Source: Burkholderiaceae bacterium
GTDB lineage: Bacteria; Pseudomonadota; Gammaproteobacteria; Burkholderiales; Burkholderiaceae_C
NCBI GenBank assembly: GCA_023954035.1
Contig: JAMLIT010000006.1
Coordinates: 27,924-91,923, forward strand
Direction of reading: 5' to 3'
Length of the DNA: 64,000 nucleotides
In this document: in pieces, positions 45,854-55,719 of the stretch
Position numbering within the stretch: the stretch's first letter is position 1
Layout of the letters: the number at the start of each line of letters is the position of its first letter
Program-made: the position numbers and the translations under genes
Notes under the pieces: model-generated
The model's database searches: none
Told to the model about the DNA's origin: nothing
What the model saw: the letters and a program-made list of their open reading frames with translations, nothing else

Positions 45854-46866
45854 GACCGGGCTCCTTCATTTTTTTGCAGACGCAGCAGCAAAATTTTGGA
45901 CAGGCCCAGCACCACGAAGGTGATGAAAAACAGCACCAGCCCCAGGTAGATCAGCGACGCCTGGTGCAGCCCCTCGCCCGCTTCGGCGAACTCGTTGGCC
46001 AGCGCGGACGTGATGCTGTTGGCGGCGGCAAACAGCGACACCGAGTCGAGCTGGTTCATGTTGCCGATGACAAAGGTGACCGCCATGGTCTCGCCCAGCG
46101 CACGGCCCAAGCCCAGCATGATGCCGCCCAGCACCCCCGTCTTGGTATACGGCAACACCACCTTGGAGACCACCTCCCAGGTCGTCGAGCCCAAGCCATA
46201 GGCCGACTCCTTGAGCAGCGTGGGAGTTACCTCGAACACGTCGCGCATGACTGCCGAGATAAACGGAATGATCATGATGGCCAGGATGATGCCGGCCGAC
46301 AAAATGCCGATGCCCACGGGCGGGCCCGACACCAGCGCGCCCAGATACGGCACGCCGGCAAAGAGTTTTTGCAGCGGCGCCTGCACCCAGGTCGCCAGAA
46401 TGGGGCCGAAGACCATCAAGCCCCACATGCCGTAAACGATGGACGGCACTGCAGCCAGCAACTCAATGGCCGTACCCAGTGGGCGCCTGAGCCAACCGGG
46501 GGACAGCTCGGTGAGGAACAGCGCAATGCCGAAACTCACCGGAACGGCAATCAACAGGGCAATGACCGAGGTGGCCAAGGTGCCGTAGATCATTACCAGA
46601 CCGCCATACTCGTTTTGCACCGGATCCCACACGCTATTGGTGAGAAATCCAAGGCCAAACGCGTGGATCGCAGGCCATGCACCCATCGCGAGGGAAATGA
46701 GGATACCCACCAGCGCGGCCAGAGTCAGCCATGCGGCGCCGTGGGCCAGCAAGGCAAACAGCCGGTCCGCGAGCAAGCCGGTAACGCGGGGCTTGCGGGG
46801 AGGATTTTTGCCCGCAGTGCGCGCAGGAGCGCGCGCGGCTGCGGGAGACAGGGGAAATGAAGACAC
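45850..46866 (-). CDS. pstC: phosphate ABC transporter permease PstC
   Basis: The partner permease, 338 residues, with a 30-residue basic N-terminal tail, six or seven membrane helices and the coupling segment [23 protein letters not shown]. It stands between pstS and pstA in the operon. Confidence 0.95.
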   Translation of the reverse strand: MSSFPLSPAAARAPARTAGKNPPRKPRVTGLLADRLFALLAHGAAWLTLAALVGILISLAMGAWPAIHAFGLGFLTNSVWDPVQNEYGGLVMIYGTLATSVIALLIAVPVSFGIALFLTELSPGWLRRPLGTAIELLAAVPSIVYGMWGLMVFGPILATWVQAPLQKLFAGVPYLGALVSGPPVGIGILSAGIILAIMIIPFISAVMRDVFEVTPTLLKESAYGLGSTTWEVVSKVVLPYTKTGVLGGIMLGLGRALGETMAVTFVIGNMNQLDSVSLFAAANSITSALANEFAEAGEGLHQASLIYLGLVLFFITFVVLGLSKILLLRLQKNEGARS

Positions 46867-46935
46867 GTTGCAAACCTATGGGGTGGACGGCGGCGCACGC
46901 AATGCGCGCCGCCAGGTGCGGGTCAGTGCAAGTGC

Positions 46936-47976
46936 TTATTGGACCGCAACCGGCTTGCCGGTTTCATCCTTCATCTCACCCCAGGCCTTCCTGATGACTT
47001 TCTTGACGCTGTCGGGCATGGGCACGTAGTCGAGATCCGAGGCCGTCTTGTCGCCCTGCATGTAGGCCCAGTCGAAGAATTTGAGCGTGGTGGTCGCCTG
47101 CATGGGCTTGTCCTGCAGTTTGTGCATCAAGATGAAGGTAGCGCCCGTGATGGGCCAGGCCTCCTGGCCAGGCTGGTCGGTGAGAACCTGGTAGAAACTT
47201 TTGCTCCAGTCGGCGCCCGCTGCGGCGGCTTTGAACGACGTGTCATTCGGCGACACGAAGCGGCCCGTGCTGTTGGAGAGCTGCACGTACTTCATCTTGT
47301 TCTGCTTGACGTAGGCGTATTCGACGTAGCCAATCGAGTTCGGCAGGCGGCCGACGAAGGCGGCCACACCCTCGTTGCCCTTGCCGCCCGCGCCCGTGGG
47401 CCAGTTCACCGCCGTGCCCTCGCCCACTTTGGCTTTCCATTCGGCGTTCACCTTGCTCAGGTAGTTGGTGAAAAGGAAGCTGGTGCCAGATCCATCGGCA
47501 CGGCGCACCGCAGTGATGTCGGCATCCGGCAGCTTCACGCCAGGATTGAGGGCGGCAATGGCCGGGTCGTTCCAGCGCTTGGTCTTTCCCAGGTAGATAT
47601 CGCCAAGCACCTGGCCGCTGAGCTTGATCTGCCCTGGAGCGATGCCCTGGATATTGACCACGGGCACCACGCCGCCAATCACGGTGGGGAACTGCATCAG
47701 TCCCTTCTTGGCCAGGTCCTCGTCCTTGAGCGGTGCATCGGAGGCTCCGAAATCTACCGTCTTGGCGTCAATCTGGCGCAGACCCGCTCCGGACCCCACC
47801 GATTGGTAGTTGATGCGCACACCCGTGGCCTTGTTGTAGTCCGATGCCCACTTGGCATACAGCGGTGCCGGAAAGCTCGCGCCAGCGCCCGTCGCTTCCT
47901 GCTGCGCCTGCGCGCTCCATGCGAACCCTGCGAGGAAGGCACCCACTACCAAAGTCCGAACTTTGAACACCTGCAT
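46936..47976 (-). CDS. pstS: periplasmic phosphate-binding protein PstS
   Basis: High-affinity phosphate-binding protein, 346 residues, with signal peptide [21 protein letters not shown]. Phosphate-site segments [33 protein letters not shown] and [15 protein letters not shown] are conserved. AAGGTG precedes the ATG. A Pho box lies about 60-80 bases upstream, making it the first gene of a PhoB-activated operon. Confidence 0.97.
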   Translation of the reverse strand: MQVFKVRTLVVGAFLAGFAWSAQAQQEATGAGASFPAPLYAKWASDYNKATGVRINYQSVGSGAGLRQIDAKTVDFGASDAPLKDEDLAKKGLMQFPTVIGGVVPVVNIQGIAPGQIKLSGQVLGDIYLGKTKRWNDPAIAALNPGVKLPDADITAVRRADGSGTSFLFTNYLSKVNAEWKAKVGEGTAVNWPTGAGGKGNEGVAAFVGRLPNSIGYVEYAYVKQNKMKYVQLSNSTGRFVSPNDTSFKAAAAGADWSKSFYQVLTDQPGQEAWPITGATFILMHKLQDKPMQATTTLKFFDWAYMQGDKTASDLDYVPMPDSVKKVIRKAWGEMKDETGKPVAVQ

Positions 47977-48012
47977 GAATCACACCTTTGCTTTTGCTGG
48001 AGGAATGAATGC

Positions 48013-48059
48013 AATGTAGGGCCGCCATATGACAGGTCTGTGACAGTGGATCTAGACAG
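48013..48059 (-). promoter_or_regulatory. Pho box and -10 of the pst-pho operon
   Basis: The minus strand reads CTGTCACAGACCTGTCATA: two direct CTGTCA units 11 bases apart, the PhoB-binding consensus. A further CTGTC lies 13 bases upstream of the first, making one and a half boxes. A -10-like TACATT follows the box at the distance expected when the Pho box replaces the -35. Confidence 0.88.
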
Positions 48060-48083
48060 TCGCACATTGCCACCCGAACCGCT

Positions 48084-48112
48084 CTGCAAAGAGAGAAACA
48101 ATTGCATACAAT
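48084..48112 (+). promoter_or_regulatory. predicted promoter of the GGDEF-EAL gene
   Basis: CTGCAA, 17 bases, TACAAT, reading rightward and ending about 40 bases before the GTG start. It is only 25 bases from the Pho box of the divergent pst operon. Confidence 0.5.
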
Positions 48113-48154
48113 TAGCCTTTTCCGACGCCACTCTGCCCCGCCATCGCCCACTTC

Positions 48155-50395
48155 GTGAACGACTCCCTCAGCTCTTCCGTTCTCCTTTCCGAGATTGATG
48201 GCGCACCCCACCGCACCCTGCAAGAGTTGCAGGCGCTGCTGGACAATGCGGGCGCGGGCATCGTTTTCATCCGCGAACGGCAGGTGGTGCGTTGCAATGC
48301 GCGGTTTGCCCAGTTGTTCGGCTATGGCTCGGCGGCCGAGCTGATTGGCCAGCGCAGCGAGAGCTTTTCCCTTGGGCGCACGGCCTACCGCGACCTGGGG
48401 CGCGCTGCATTTCCCGTGATCGCAGAAGGCAAGCCCTACACCACCGAACGCGAGATGCGGCGGCGCGATGGCCGGCGCTTCTGGGCCCGCCTGACCGGCA
48501 GCCTGATCAATACGGCCGAACCGCTCGATGGTGCCGTCTGGGTGATTGACGATCTGGATGCGCAAAAGACCGCGCAGAAACAGCTGGAAGCCGCCCTGTG
48601 GGAAAAGCAGACCTTGTTTGACCATGCCATGGTAGGCATCGTCTACCTCGTCGATCGCCAGATGACGCGCTGCAACAGCTTTTTTGAAAGCATGCTGGGT
48701 TACGGCCCGGGCGAGTTGACCGGTTGCTCGACGCGCCTCTGGTATGCCAGCGATGCCGAGTGGGACGACATTTCGCAGCGCAGCCAGCCGGTGCTGCAGC
48801 GCGGCGATTCATTTGCGGGCGAGGTCAGCATTTGCCGCAAGGATGGCAGCCAGATCGTCTGCGAAGTGCGCAGCCGTGCCTTGCATCCGGGCAAGCCGGA
48901 GCAGGGCTCGCTGTGGACGGTGATGGACGTGACCGAGCGACGCAACGCCCAGGCGGCGGTGGCGCAGGCTCAGGTCAGGCTGGAGCGCCTGGTGCAGGAG
49001 CGCACACGCCAACTCAGCGAAACCGTGGACAGCCTGCACCGCGAAATGGAAGAGCGCCAGGTGGACCGTGACCGCATCCACTGGCTGGCCCACTACGACG
49101 CCTTGACCGGGCTGCCCAACCGCACGCTGCTGGCCGAACGCAGCCGCGACGCCATCGCTGCAGCCCAGCAGGGCGGCACGCCGCTGGCCGTTGTTTTCCT
49201 CGACCTCGACCATTTCAAGCACGTCAACGACTCGCTGGGCCACCGCGTCGGCGATGCCCTGCTCGTCGCCATTGCCGAGCGCCTGCGCGCTGTGGTGCGC
49301 GACAAAGACACGGTCTGCCGCCTCGGTGGCGATGAATTCATTCTGCTGCTCCCCGGCGCCAACGCGCATGGCGCCGAGCGCGTGGCGGGAAAACTGCTCG
49401 AAGCCTCGAAGCCGCCCTACCAAATCGGGCACCACGAGCTGACCATGGCGCCCTCGATGGGCATTGCCATGTTTCCTGGCGACGGCGCGGACTTCGACAC
49501 CCTCACGCAATCGGCCGACGTCGCCATGTACCGCGCCAAGCAGGGCGGGCGCAATACCTACCGGTTCTTCACGCCGGAGATGCAGGCGCAATCGGCCCGT
49601 GCCCTGACACTGGAAAATGCCTTGCGGCGCGCGCTGGAACGCGAGCAGTTCACGCTGCACTACCAGCCGCAGGTTTGCCTGGCCAGCGGCCGGCTGCGCG
49701 GTGTCGAAGCCTTGCTGCGCTGGCAGCACCCCGAACTGGGTGCCATCTCGCCGGCCGAATTCATCCCGCTGGCCGAGGACAGTGGCCAGATTCTGGCCAT
49801 CGGCGACTGGGTGCTCCGCACGGCCTTGGCGCAGCTAAACACCTGGCAGCGTGCCAGCCATGCAGTTCCCGGAGTGGCGGTCAACCTCTCGGCGGTGCAG
49901 TTTCGCCAGCCCGGCATGCCCGAACGCATTCGCCAGATGCTGGCCGAGGCCAAGCTGCCCGCGCAGGTGCTGGAGCTGGAGCTGACGGAGGGCGTAGCCC
50001 TGGACGACCCCCAGGCAGCGAGCGCCACCATGGACCAACTGAACGCCCTGGGCGTGCGGCTGGCGATTGACGATTTCGGCACCGGGTATTCGTCGCTCAG
50101 CCTGCTCAAACGCTTTCCCATCCACAAGCTCAAGATCGACCAGTCCTTTGTGCGCGACCTGGGCGAGGACGCCAGCGACCGCGCCCTGGTCAGTGCCATC
50201 GTGCGCATGGCACAGGCCCTGGGCATTGAAACCACCGGGGAGGGGGTCGAGACACCGCAGCAACTTGCCTTCCTGCTGGAACAAGGTTGCACCGAGGCGC
50301 AGGGCTACTTCTGCGCTCGCCCCATGCCCGGCGACGCCCTGCCCGGCTGGCTGCACGCCCATCCGCAGGCTGCAGGCAAGGCACCTGTAGCCTGA
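48155..50395 (+). CDS. PAS-PAS-GGDEF-EAL cyclic-di-GMP signalling protein
   Basis: A 746-residue cytoplasmic protein from a GTG start. Two PAS sensors (about 20-135 and 150-265), a coiled-coil linker, then a diguanylate cyclase domain with intact GGDEF (391-395) and an inhibitory I-site RDKD five residues before it, then an EAL domain with EAL at 518-520, LELELTEG, DDFGTGYSSLSLL and GEGVET, so the phosphodiesterase site also looks complete. It could make or break c-di-GMP. No membrane segment is present. It is divergent from pstS. Confidence 0.92.
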   Translation: MNDSLSSSVLLSEIDGAPHRTLQELQALLDNAGAGIVFIRERQVVRCNARFAQLFGYGSAAELIGQRSESFSLGRTAYRDLGRAAFPVIAEGKPYTTEREMRRRDGRRFWARLTGSLINTAEPLDGAVWVIDDLDAQKTAQKQLEAALWEKQTLFDHAMVGIVYLVDRQMTRCNSFFESMLGYGPGELTGCSTRLWYASDAEWDDISQRSQPVLQRGDSFAGEVSICRKDGSQIVCEVRSRALHPGKPEQGSLWTVMDVTERRNAQAAVAQAQVRLERLVQERTRQLSETVDSLHREMEERQVDRDRIHWLAHYDALTGLPNRTLLAERSRDAIAAAQQGGTPLAVVFLDLDHFKHVNDSLGHRVGDALLVAIAERLRAVVRDKDTVCRLGGDEFILLLPGANAHGAERVAGKLLEASKPPYQIGHHELTMAPSMGIAMFPGDGADFDTLTQSADVAMYRAKQGGRNTYRFFTPEMQAQSARALTLENALRRALEREQFTLHYQPQVCLASGRLRGVEALLRWQHPELGAISPAEFIPLAEDSGQILAIGDWVLRTALAQLNTWQRASHAVPGVAVNLSAVQFRQPGMPERIRQMLAEAKLPAQVLELELTEGVALDDPQAASATMDQLNALGVRLAIDDFGTGYSSLSLLKRFPIHKLKIDQSFVRDLGEDASDRALVSAIVRMAQALGIETTGEGVETPQQLAFLLEQGCTEAQGYFCARPMPGDALPGWLHAHPQAAGKAPVA

Positions 50396-50419
50396 ACGTC
50401 AAGGTTTTAGAGAAAAACA

Positions 50420-50467
50420 GGCTCCAGCGCTTATTGGGCCTGTGTTTTCAGCTATTTTTTGGATAGC
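50420..50467 (-). repeat. 48-bp dispersed repeat, copy 6
   Basis: Minus strand GCTATCCAAAAAATAGCT, 17 bases, AAGCGCTGGAGCC. It lies in the gap between the GGDEF-EAL gene and prfB, the only intergenic copy that is between two co-directional plus-strand genes. Confidence 0.85.
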
Positions 50468-50534
50468 AAATGACCTCTGTCTGCAGCGCGTGAGAAAATG
50501 CCCGATTACTCACCAGACACCCAAAGACAACACC

Positions 50535-51639
50535 ATGGAAGCAGAACGCATCAACCTCATCGGCAACGCACTTGAAGACCTCACGGAGCGCACCCGTGAG
50601 TTACGGGGGTATCTTTGACTACGATGCCAAATTTGAACGCCTGCGCACGGTAAACGCCTCGCTGGAAGACCCGTCGGTCTGGAACGACCCAAAGAAGGCC
50701 CAGGAACTCGGCAAAGAGAAAAAATCGCTCGACAGCGTGGTGGTCACGCTCGAACGCCTGACGCGTGAGTTGGCGGACAACACCGAGTTGTTCGAAATGA
50801 GCCGCGATGAGGGCGACGAAGCCGGCCTGCGCACCATCGAGAGCGAAACCGCCAAACTGCGCCCGGACATCGAGGAACTCGAATTCCGCCGCATGTTCCG
50901 CAACGAGGCCGACCCGCTCAACTGCTACCTGGACATCCAGGCCGGCGCCGGCGGCACCGAAGCCTGCGACTGGGCCAGCATGCTGCTGCGCCAGTACCTG
51001 CGCTACGCCGAGCGCAAGGGCTTCAAGACCAGCGTGGACGACGAGACGCCGGGCGATGTGGCCGGCATCAAAGGCGCGACCATCCACATCGAGGGCGAAT
51101 ACGCCTACGGCCTGCTGCGCACCGAAACCGGCGTGCACCGTCTGGTGCGCAAATCGCCATTCGACAGCTCGGGCGGGCGCCACACCAGCTTTGCCAGCGT
51201 GTTTGTCTACCCGGAAATTGACGACTCGATCCAGATCGACATCAACCCGTCCGACGTGCGCACCGACACCTACCGCGCCAGCGGCGCCGGCGGCCAGCAC
51301 ATCAACAAGACCGACTCGGCCGTGCGCCTGACCCACCTGCCCACCGGCATCGTGGTGCAGTGCCAGGACGGACGCAGCCAGCATGGCAACCGCGACATCG
51401 CCTGGCAGCGCCTGCGCTCCAAGCTCTACGACTTCGAAATGCGCAAGCGCCAGGAAGAAGCGCAAAAGCTCGAAGACTCCAAGACGGATGTCGGCTGGGG
51501 CCACCAGATTCGTTCGTATGTGCTCGACAACAGCCGCATCAAGGATTTGCGCACCAATGTTGAAATCTCCGCCACCCAGAAAGTGCTGGACGGCGACCTC
51601 GACGCGTTTATTGAAGCTTCGCTGAAGCAAGGTATTTAG
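50535..51639 (+). CDS. prfB: peptide chain release factor 2, with programmed +1 frameshift
   Basis: RF2 ends translation at UGA and UAA. Translation begins at ATG 50535 ([16 protein letters not shown]), runs 27 codons and meets an in-frame TGA at 50616; the site GGGGGTATCTTTGAC, with a Shine-Dalgarno-like GGGGG before CTT-TGA, is the classical +1 slip that RF2 itself controls. The remainder (from GAC at 50617) gives a 367-residue protein with the GGQ motif in [16 protein letters not shown] and the SPF-type stop-recognition segment [21 protein letters not shown]-like repeat begins at its stop codon. lysS, a common neighbour, is absent. Confidence 0.96.
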
Positions 51640-51803
51640 GCAATGCTGAACAAGTCCCTCACGCGCCCTGCATCCGTGCGTAGTGCGGTCTGTGGCGTTG
51701 CAAATCCTCGCCATAGCTGCGGCTATGGGGAGGATTTGCGCCTTGCATCCCATCACCACGCACGGCGCGCGCCATCGTGGTGACTTATTCAACATCGCCT
51801 TAA
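51635..51803. repeat. 169-bp MITE-like inverted-repeat element
   Basis: Fills the whole gap between prfB and pepN. Its ends are imperfect inverted repeats: left TTTAGGCAATGCTGAACAAG and right (reversed) TTAAGGCGATGTTGAATAAG. A near-perfect 19-bp hairpin (GCAAATCCTC...GAGGATTTGC, 51700-51739) sits in the middle. The prfB stop TAG lies in the left end and the AAGGA ribosome-binding site of pepN begins in the right end. No coding content; no transposase nearby. Confidence 0.7.
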
Positions 51804-51812
51804 GGAATCTGA

Positions 51813-54542
51813 ATGTACGCAATGCGCGAAGACGGCCAGGCGCCGGCCACCGCCCACCACCGAGGTGACTACCAGGCACCCGCCTGGTGGATCGACACCG
51901 TAGAACTTACCTTCGACCTCGACCCCGCCAAGACGCGCGTGCTCAACCGCATGCGCGTGCGCCGCAACCCCGATGTGGCACTGCAACCGCTGCGGCTCGA
52001 CGGCGACGAGCTAAACCTGGCGCGCGTGATGGTCAATGGTGGCGGCACCTCCTTTCGTATGGACGCAGGCCAGTTGGTGCTGGAGAACCTGCCGCAGGAC
52101 GAGGCCGGCTTTGACCTGGAGATCTTCACCACCTGCGCGCCCGAGAAAAACACCGCGCTGATGGGCTTGTACGTGAGCCAGGGCACGTTCTTCACGCAGT
52201 GCGAGGCCGAGGGCTTCCGTCGCATCACCTACTTCCTCGACCGCCCGGACGTCATGGCCAGCTACCAGGTACTGCTGCGCGCCGACAAGGCCGCCTACCC
52301 AGTGCTGCTCTCGAACGGCAATCTGGTGGAGCAAGGCGAGCTTGACGGCGGTCGGCACTTTGCCAAATGGGTGGACCCGCACAAAAAGCCCTGCTACCTG
52401 TTCGCCCTGGTAGCCGGCAAGCTGGTAGCGCGCCAGCAGCGCATTACGTCCCGCGCCGGCAAGGAGCATTTGCTGGAGGTCTACGTGCGCCCTGGCGATC
52501 TGGGCAAGACCGAGCACGCCATGCATTCCCTGATGGCCAGCGTCGCCTGGGACGAAGCGCGCTTTGGCCTGAGCCTGGATCTGGAGCGTTTCATGATCGT
52601 CGCCACCAGCGACTTCAACATGGGCGCGATGGAGAACAAGGGCCTGAACGTCTTCAACACCAAGTACGTGCTGGCCAGCCAGGCGACCGCCACGGACCAG
52701 GACTTCGCCAACATCGAAAGCGTGGTCGGCCACGAATACTTCCACAACTGGACCGGCAACCGCATCACCTGCCGCGACTGGTTCCAGCTCAGCCTCAAAG
52801 AAGGCCTGACGGTGTTCCGCGATCAGGAATTTTCCATGGACATGGCGGGCAGCCCCTCGGCCCGCGCCGTCAAACGCATTGAAGACGTGCGCGTGCTGCG
52901 CACCGTGCAATTCCCCGAAGACGCAGGTCCCATGGCGCACCCGGTGCGGCCCGAAAGCTACGTGGAAATCAACAATTTCTATACCGTCACCATTTACGAA
53001 AAAGGCGCGGAGGTCGTGCGCATGATGCACACGCTGGTCGGCCGCGAGGGCTTTGCGCGTGGCATGAAGCTGTACTTCGAGCGCCACGACGGACAGGCCG
53101 TCACCTGCGACGACTTCGCGGCTGCGATTGCCGACGCCAACCCCGGCAGCGAGCTGGCCACACGGCTCGATGCCTTCAAGCGCTGGTACAGCCAGGCCGG
53201 CACGCCCTGCGTCAAGGCACAAGGAGAATACGACGCCAACGCGCAGACCTACACCCTCATGCTCAGCCAAAGCTGCCCTGCCACGCCAAACCAGCCGAGC
53301 AAGCTGCCTTTCGTCATTCCGATTGAACTGGGCCTGCTGGCGCAGGATGGCAGCGCCCTGCCCTTGCAGCTGGAGGGAGAAGCGTTTGCGACAGGCACCA
53401 CGCGCACGGTGGTGCTCGACGCGCCCAGCCTCACGCTGCGCTTTGCCGGGGTCGCCGGCTCGCCCGTTCCCTCACTGCTTCGCGGCTTCAGCGCGCCGGT
53501 GCGGCTGGACTACGCCTACACCGACGCCGAACTGCTGACGCTGCTGGCGCACGACCGCGACGCCTTCAACCGCTGGGAAGCTGGCCAGCGGCTGATGCTG
53601 CGCTGCGCTATCAATGCAATAGCTCGTAGTGTAGATGGAGAAAGCGCTATCGGCCAGTTTGATGCTGAAATCATGGGCGCAGACCTGCTCGCTGCCTTGC
53701 GCCGCACGCTGCGCGACCCGCAGCTCGACGCCGCTTTCAAGGAACTGGTGCTGAGCCTGCCCTCTGAGAGCTACCTGGCGGAGCAGTTGGACCGCGTCGA
53801 CCCCCAGCGCGTGCACGCGGTGCGCGAAGCCATGCGGCTGCAACTGGCAAGCGCGCTGCGCGCTGATTGGGAGGCCGTCTACGAAGCCAACCAACGCACA
53901 GGCGCGTACCGGCCGGACGCTGAGTCGGCCGGTCGCAGGGCGCTCGCGGGCCAGGCGCTGTCCATGCTGTGCCTGGCCGCATCGCATACCGGCGACCCGG
54001 TCTGGCCCGGAAAAGCGCTGCAGCGCTTCAAGATGGCTGCCAACATGACCGACCGCTTCAACGCGCTTTCGGCCCTGGTCGCTAGCAGCCACCCCCACGC
54101 GGCCAGCGCGCTGGCCCGCTTTCACGCATTGTTCAAGGACGACGCTCTGGTCATCGACAAATGGTTCGCCTTGCAAGCGGCCGCGCCCGATCAAGGCGGC
54201 AAGGTGCTGTCCGCAGTGCAGGCGCTGATGAAGCACCCCGATTTTCACATTTCCAATCCGAATCGCGCGCGCAGCCTGATCTTCAGCTACTGCAACGCCA
54301 ATCCAGCCGCCTTCCACCGGGAGGACGGCGCAGGCTACCGATTCTGGACGGACCGCGTGCTGCAGCTCGACGCGATCAATCCGCAGGTGGCTGCCCGCCT
54401 GGCGCGCGCCCTGGATCGCTGGAGCCAACTCGCCGAGCCCTGGCGCAGCAACGCCCGTGCCGCCATTGAGAAGGTTGCCGCGCACAGCAAACTCAGCAAC
54501 GACGTGCGCGAAGTGGTTACGCGCGCACTGGAGGCAGCATGA
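51813..54542 (+). CDS. pepN: aminopeptidase N
   Basis: A zinc aminopeptidase of the M1 family, 909 residues, cytoplasmic. GAMEN is at 271-275; the zinc site HEYFH (307-311) with [22 protein letters not shown] follows. AAGGA precedes the ATG. The C-terminal helical domain carries a 16-codon insertion-like segment (residues 599-614) that is a copy of the 48-bp dispersed repeat. Its stop overlaps the fbp start as ATGA, so the two are co-translated. Confidence 0.96.
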   Translation: MYAMREDGQAPATAHHRGDYQAPAWWIDTVELTFDLDPAKTRVLNRMRVRRNPDVALQPLRLDGDELNLARVMVNGGGTSFRMDAGQLVLENLPQDEAGFDLEIFTTCAPEKNTALMGLYVSQGTFFTQCEAEGFRRITYFLDRPDVMASYQVLLRADKAAYPVLLSNGNLVEQGELDGGRHFAKWVDPHKKPCYLFALVAGKLVARQQRITSRAGKEHLLEVYVRPGDLGKTEHAMHSLMASVAWDEARFGLSLDLERFMIVATSDFNMGAMENKGLNVFNTKYVLASQATATDQDFANIESVVGHEYFHNWTGNRITCRDWFQLSLKEGLTVFRDQEFSMDMAGSPSARAVKRIEDVRVLRTVQFPEDAGPMAHPVRPESYVEINNFYTVTIYEKGAEVVRMMHTLVGREGFARGMKLYFERHDGQAVTCDDFAAAIADANPGSELATRLDAFKRWYSQAGTPCVKAQGEYDANAQTYTLMLSQSCPATPNQPSKLPFVIPIELGLLAQDGSALPLQLEGEAFATGTTRTVVLDAPSLTLRFAGVAGSPVPSLLRGFSAPVRLDYAYTDAELLTLLAHDRDAFNRWEAGQRLMLRCAINAIARSVDGESAIGQFDAEIMGADLLAALRRTLRDPQLDAAFKELVLSLPSESYLAEQLDRVDPQRVHAVREAMRLQLASALRADWEAVYEANQRTGAYRPDAESAGRRALAGQALSMLCLAASHTGDPVWPGKALQRFKMAANMTDRFNALSALVASSHPHAASALARFHALFKDDALVIDKWFALQAAAPDQGGKVLSAVQALMKHPDFHISNPNRARSLIFSYCNANPAAFHREDGAGYRFWTDRVLQLDAINPQVAARLARALDRWSQLAEPWRSNARAAIEKVAAHSKLSNDVREVVTRALEAA
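53607..53654 (+). repeat. 48-bp dispersed repeat, copy 7, inside pepN
   Basis: Plus strand GCTATCAATGCAATAGCT, 17 bases, AAGCGCTATCGGC: the same block spacing as the intergenic copies, starting exactly on a codon boundary of pepN and encoding [16 protein letters not shown]. As 48 is a multiple of three, the frame is kept. Confidence 0.8.
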
Positions 54543-55552
54543 CACCGCAAAAGAAGATCTCGCTCACCCGCTACCTGGTCGAACAACAGCGCATCGACGG
54601 CCTCATCCCCGGCCAGTTGCGCCTGCTGCTCGAAGTGGTGGCGCGCGCCTGCAAAAGCATCAGCCATGCGGTGAACAAGGGCGCGCTCGGCGGTGTCCTG
54701 GGCACCGCGCACAGCGAAAACGTGCAAGGGGAAGTGCAAAAGAAGCTCGACATCATCGCCAACGAGGTGCTGATCGAAGCCAATGAATGGGGCGGCCACC
54801 TGGCCGGCATGGCGTCAGAGGAAATGGACGCCATCTATGTCGTTCCCAATCGCTATCCCAAGGGCGAATACCTGCTGCTGTTCGATCCGCTCGATGGCTC
54901 CAGCAACATCGACGTCAACGTCAGCATCGGCACCATTTTCAGCGTGCTGCACATGCCCGAAGACGACCGCGGCGTGGACGAGGGCGATTTTCTGCAGCCC
55001 GGCAAGCGCCAGGTCGCCGCCGGCTACTGCGTCTACGGCCCGCAGACCACGCTGGTTCTGACCGTAGGCGACGGCGTCGCCATGTTCACGCTCGACCGCG
55101 AGCAAGGCTCATTCGTCCTTACGCAGGAGAACGTGCGCATCCCAGCCGACACGCAAGAGTTCGCCATCAACATGAGCAACATGCGCCACTGGGCCTCGCC
55201 CGTGCGCCGCTACATCGACGAATGCTTGCAAGGCAGGGACGGCCCACGCGAGAAGGACTTCAACATGCGATGGATTGCCAGCATGGTGGCCGACGTGCAC
55301 CGCATCATGACGCGCGGCGGTATCTTCCTGTATCCCTGGGATAAGCGCGAACCAGGCAAGCCCGGCAAGTTGCGCTTGATGTACGAGGCCAATCCCATGG
55401 CCTGGCTCGTAGAGCAAGCTGGCGGCGCCGCCACCAATGGTAAAGAGCGCATTCTGGACATCCAGCCGACCAAGCTGCACGAGCGGGTCAGCGTCATCCT
55501 GGGTTCGAAAAACGAGGTCGAGCGCGTGACCAGCTACCATTCCGAGCTATAA
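54539..55552 (+). CDS. fbp: class I fructose-1,6-bisphosphatase
   Basis: Gluconeogenic/Calvin-type FBPase of 337 residues. Metal and substrate motifs are [23 protein letters not shown], the conserved NMSNMRHW, and [31 protein letters not shown] with [12 protein letters not shown]. It overlaps pepN by four bases. Its stop codon TAA is part of the -10 hexamer predicted for the following tRNA gene. Confidence 0.96.
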   Translation: MTPQKKISLTRYLVEQQRIDGLIPGQLRLLLEVVARACKSISHAVNKGALGGVLGTAHSENVQGEVQKKLDIIANEVLIEANEWGGHLAGMASEEMDAIYVVPNRYPKGEYLLLFDPLDGSSNIDVNVSIGTIFSVLHMPEDDRGVDEGDFLQPGKRQVAAGYCVYGPQTTLVLTVGDGVAMFTLDREQGSFVLTQENVRIPADTQEFAINMSNMRHWASPVRRYIDECLQGRDGPREKDFNMRWIASMVADVHRIMTRGGIFLYPWDKREPGKPGKLRLMYEANPMAWLVEQAGGAATNGKERILDIQPTKLHERVSVILGSKNEVERVTSYHSEL

Positions 55553-55553
55553 T
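55526..55553 (+). promoter_or_regulatory. predicted tRNA-Thr promoter overlapping the fbp 3' end
   Basis: GTGACC, 16 bases, TATAAT, ending 10 bases before the tRNA. The TATAAT contains the fbp stop TAA. Confidence 0.6.
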
Positions 55554-55563
55554 TTTGAGCTAA

Positions 55564-55639
55564 GCCGGTGTAGCTCAGTCGGTAGAGCAGCTCATTCGTA
55601 ATGAGAAGGTCGGGTGTTCGATTCATCTCTCCGGCACCA
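55564..55639 (+). tRNA. tRNA-Thr (anticodon CGT), integration target
   Basis: A 76-nt tRNA with encoded CCA; anticodon loop TTCGTAA gives CGT. The 3' half pairs poorly: U6-U67 is a mismatch and T-stem pairs 49-65 and 51-63 are G-U. These three positions would all be Watson-Crick if the 3' half carried C, C and A instead, which is what one would expect if the 3' end had been supplied by the mobile element that follows. Confidence 0.95.
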
Positions 55640-55647
55640 AGTAAGAT

Positions 55648-55687
55648 AAGGGTTCATTGCTATGAAAATAGTAGTGAACCCTTTTTC
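55648..55687 (+). terminator. terminator after tRNA-Thr
   Basis: AAGGGTTCA, an 18-base loop, TGAACCCTT and a T-run. It lies just inside the element, so the element provides the tRNA terminator. Confidence 0.8.
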
Positions 55688-55697
55688 TTTTGTTGGT

Positions 55698-55719
55698 ATG
55701 TAAGGGCGGATGTAAGACG
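55698..55719 (+). repeat. left 22-bp direct repeat (integrase arm-type site candidate)
   Basis: Contains two GTAAG-type heptads, ATGTAAG-ggcgg-ATGTAAG, then ACG. It is identical over 22 bp to the right copy next to the integrase gene. It lies 58 bases from the tRNA end. Confidence 0.85.
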
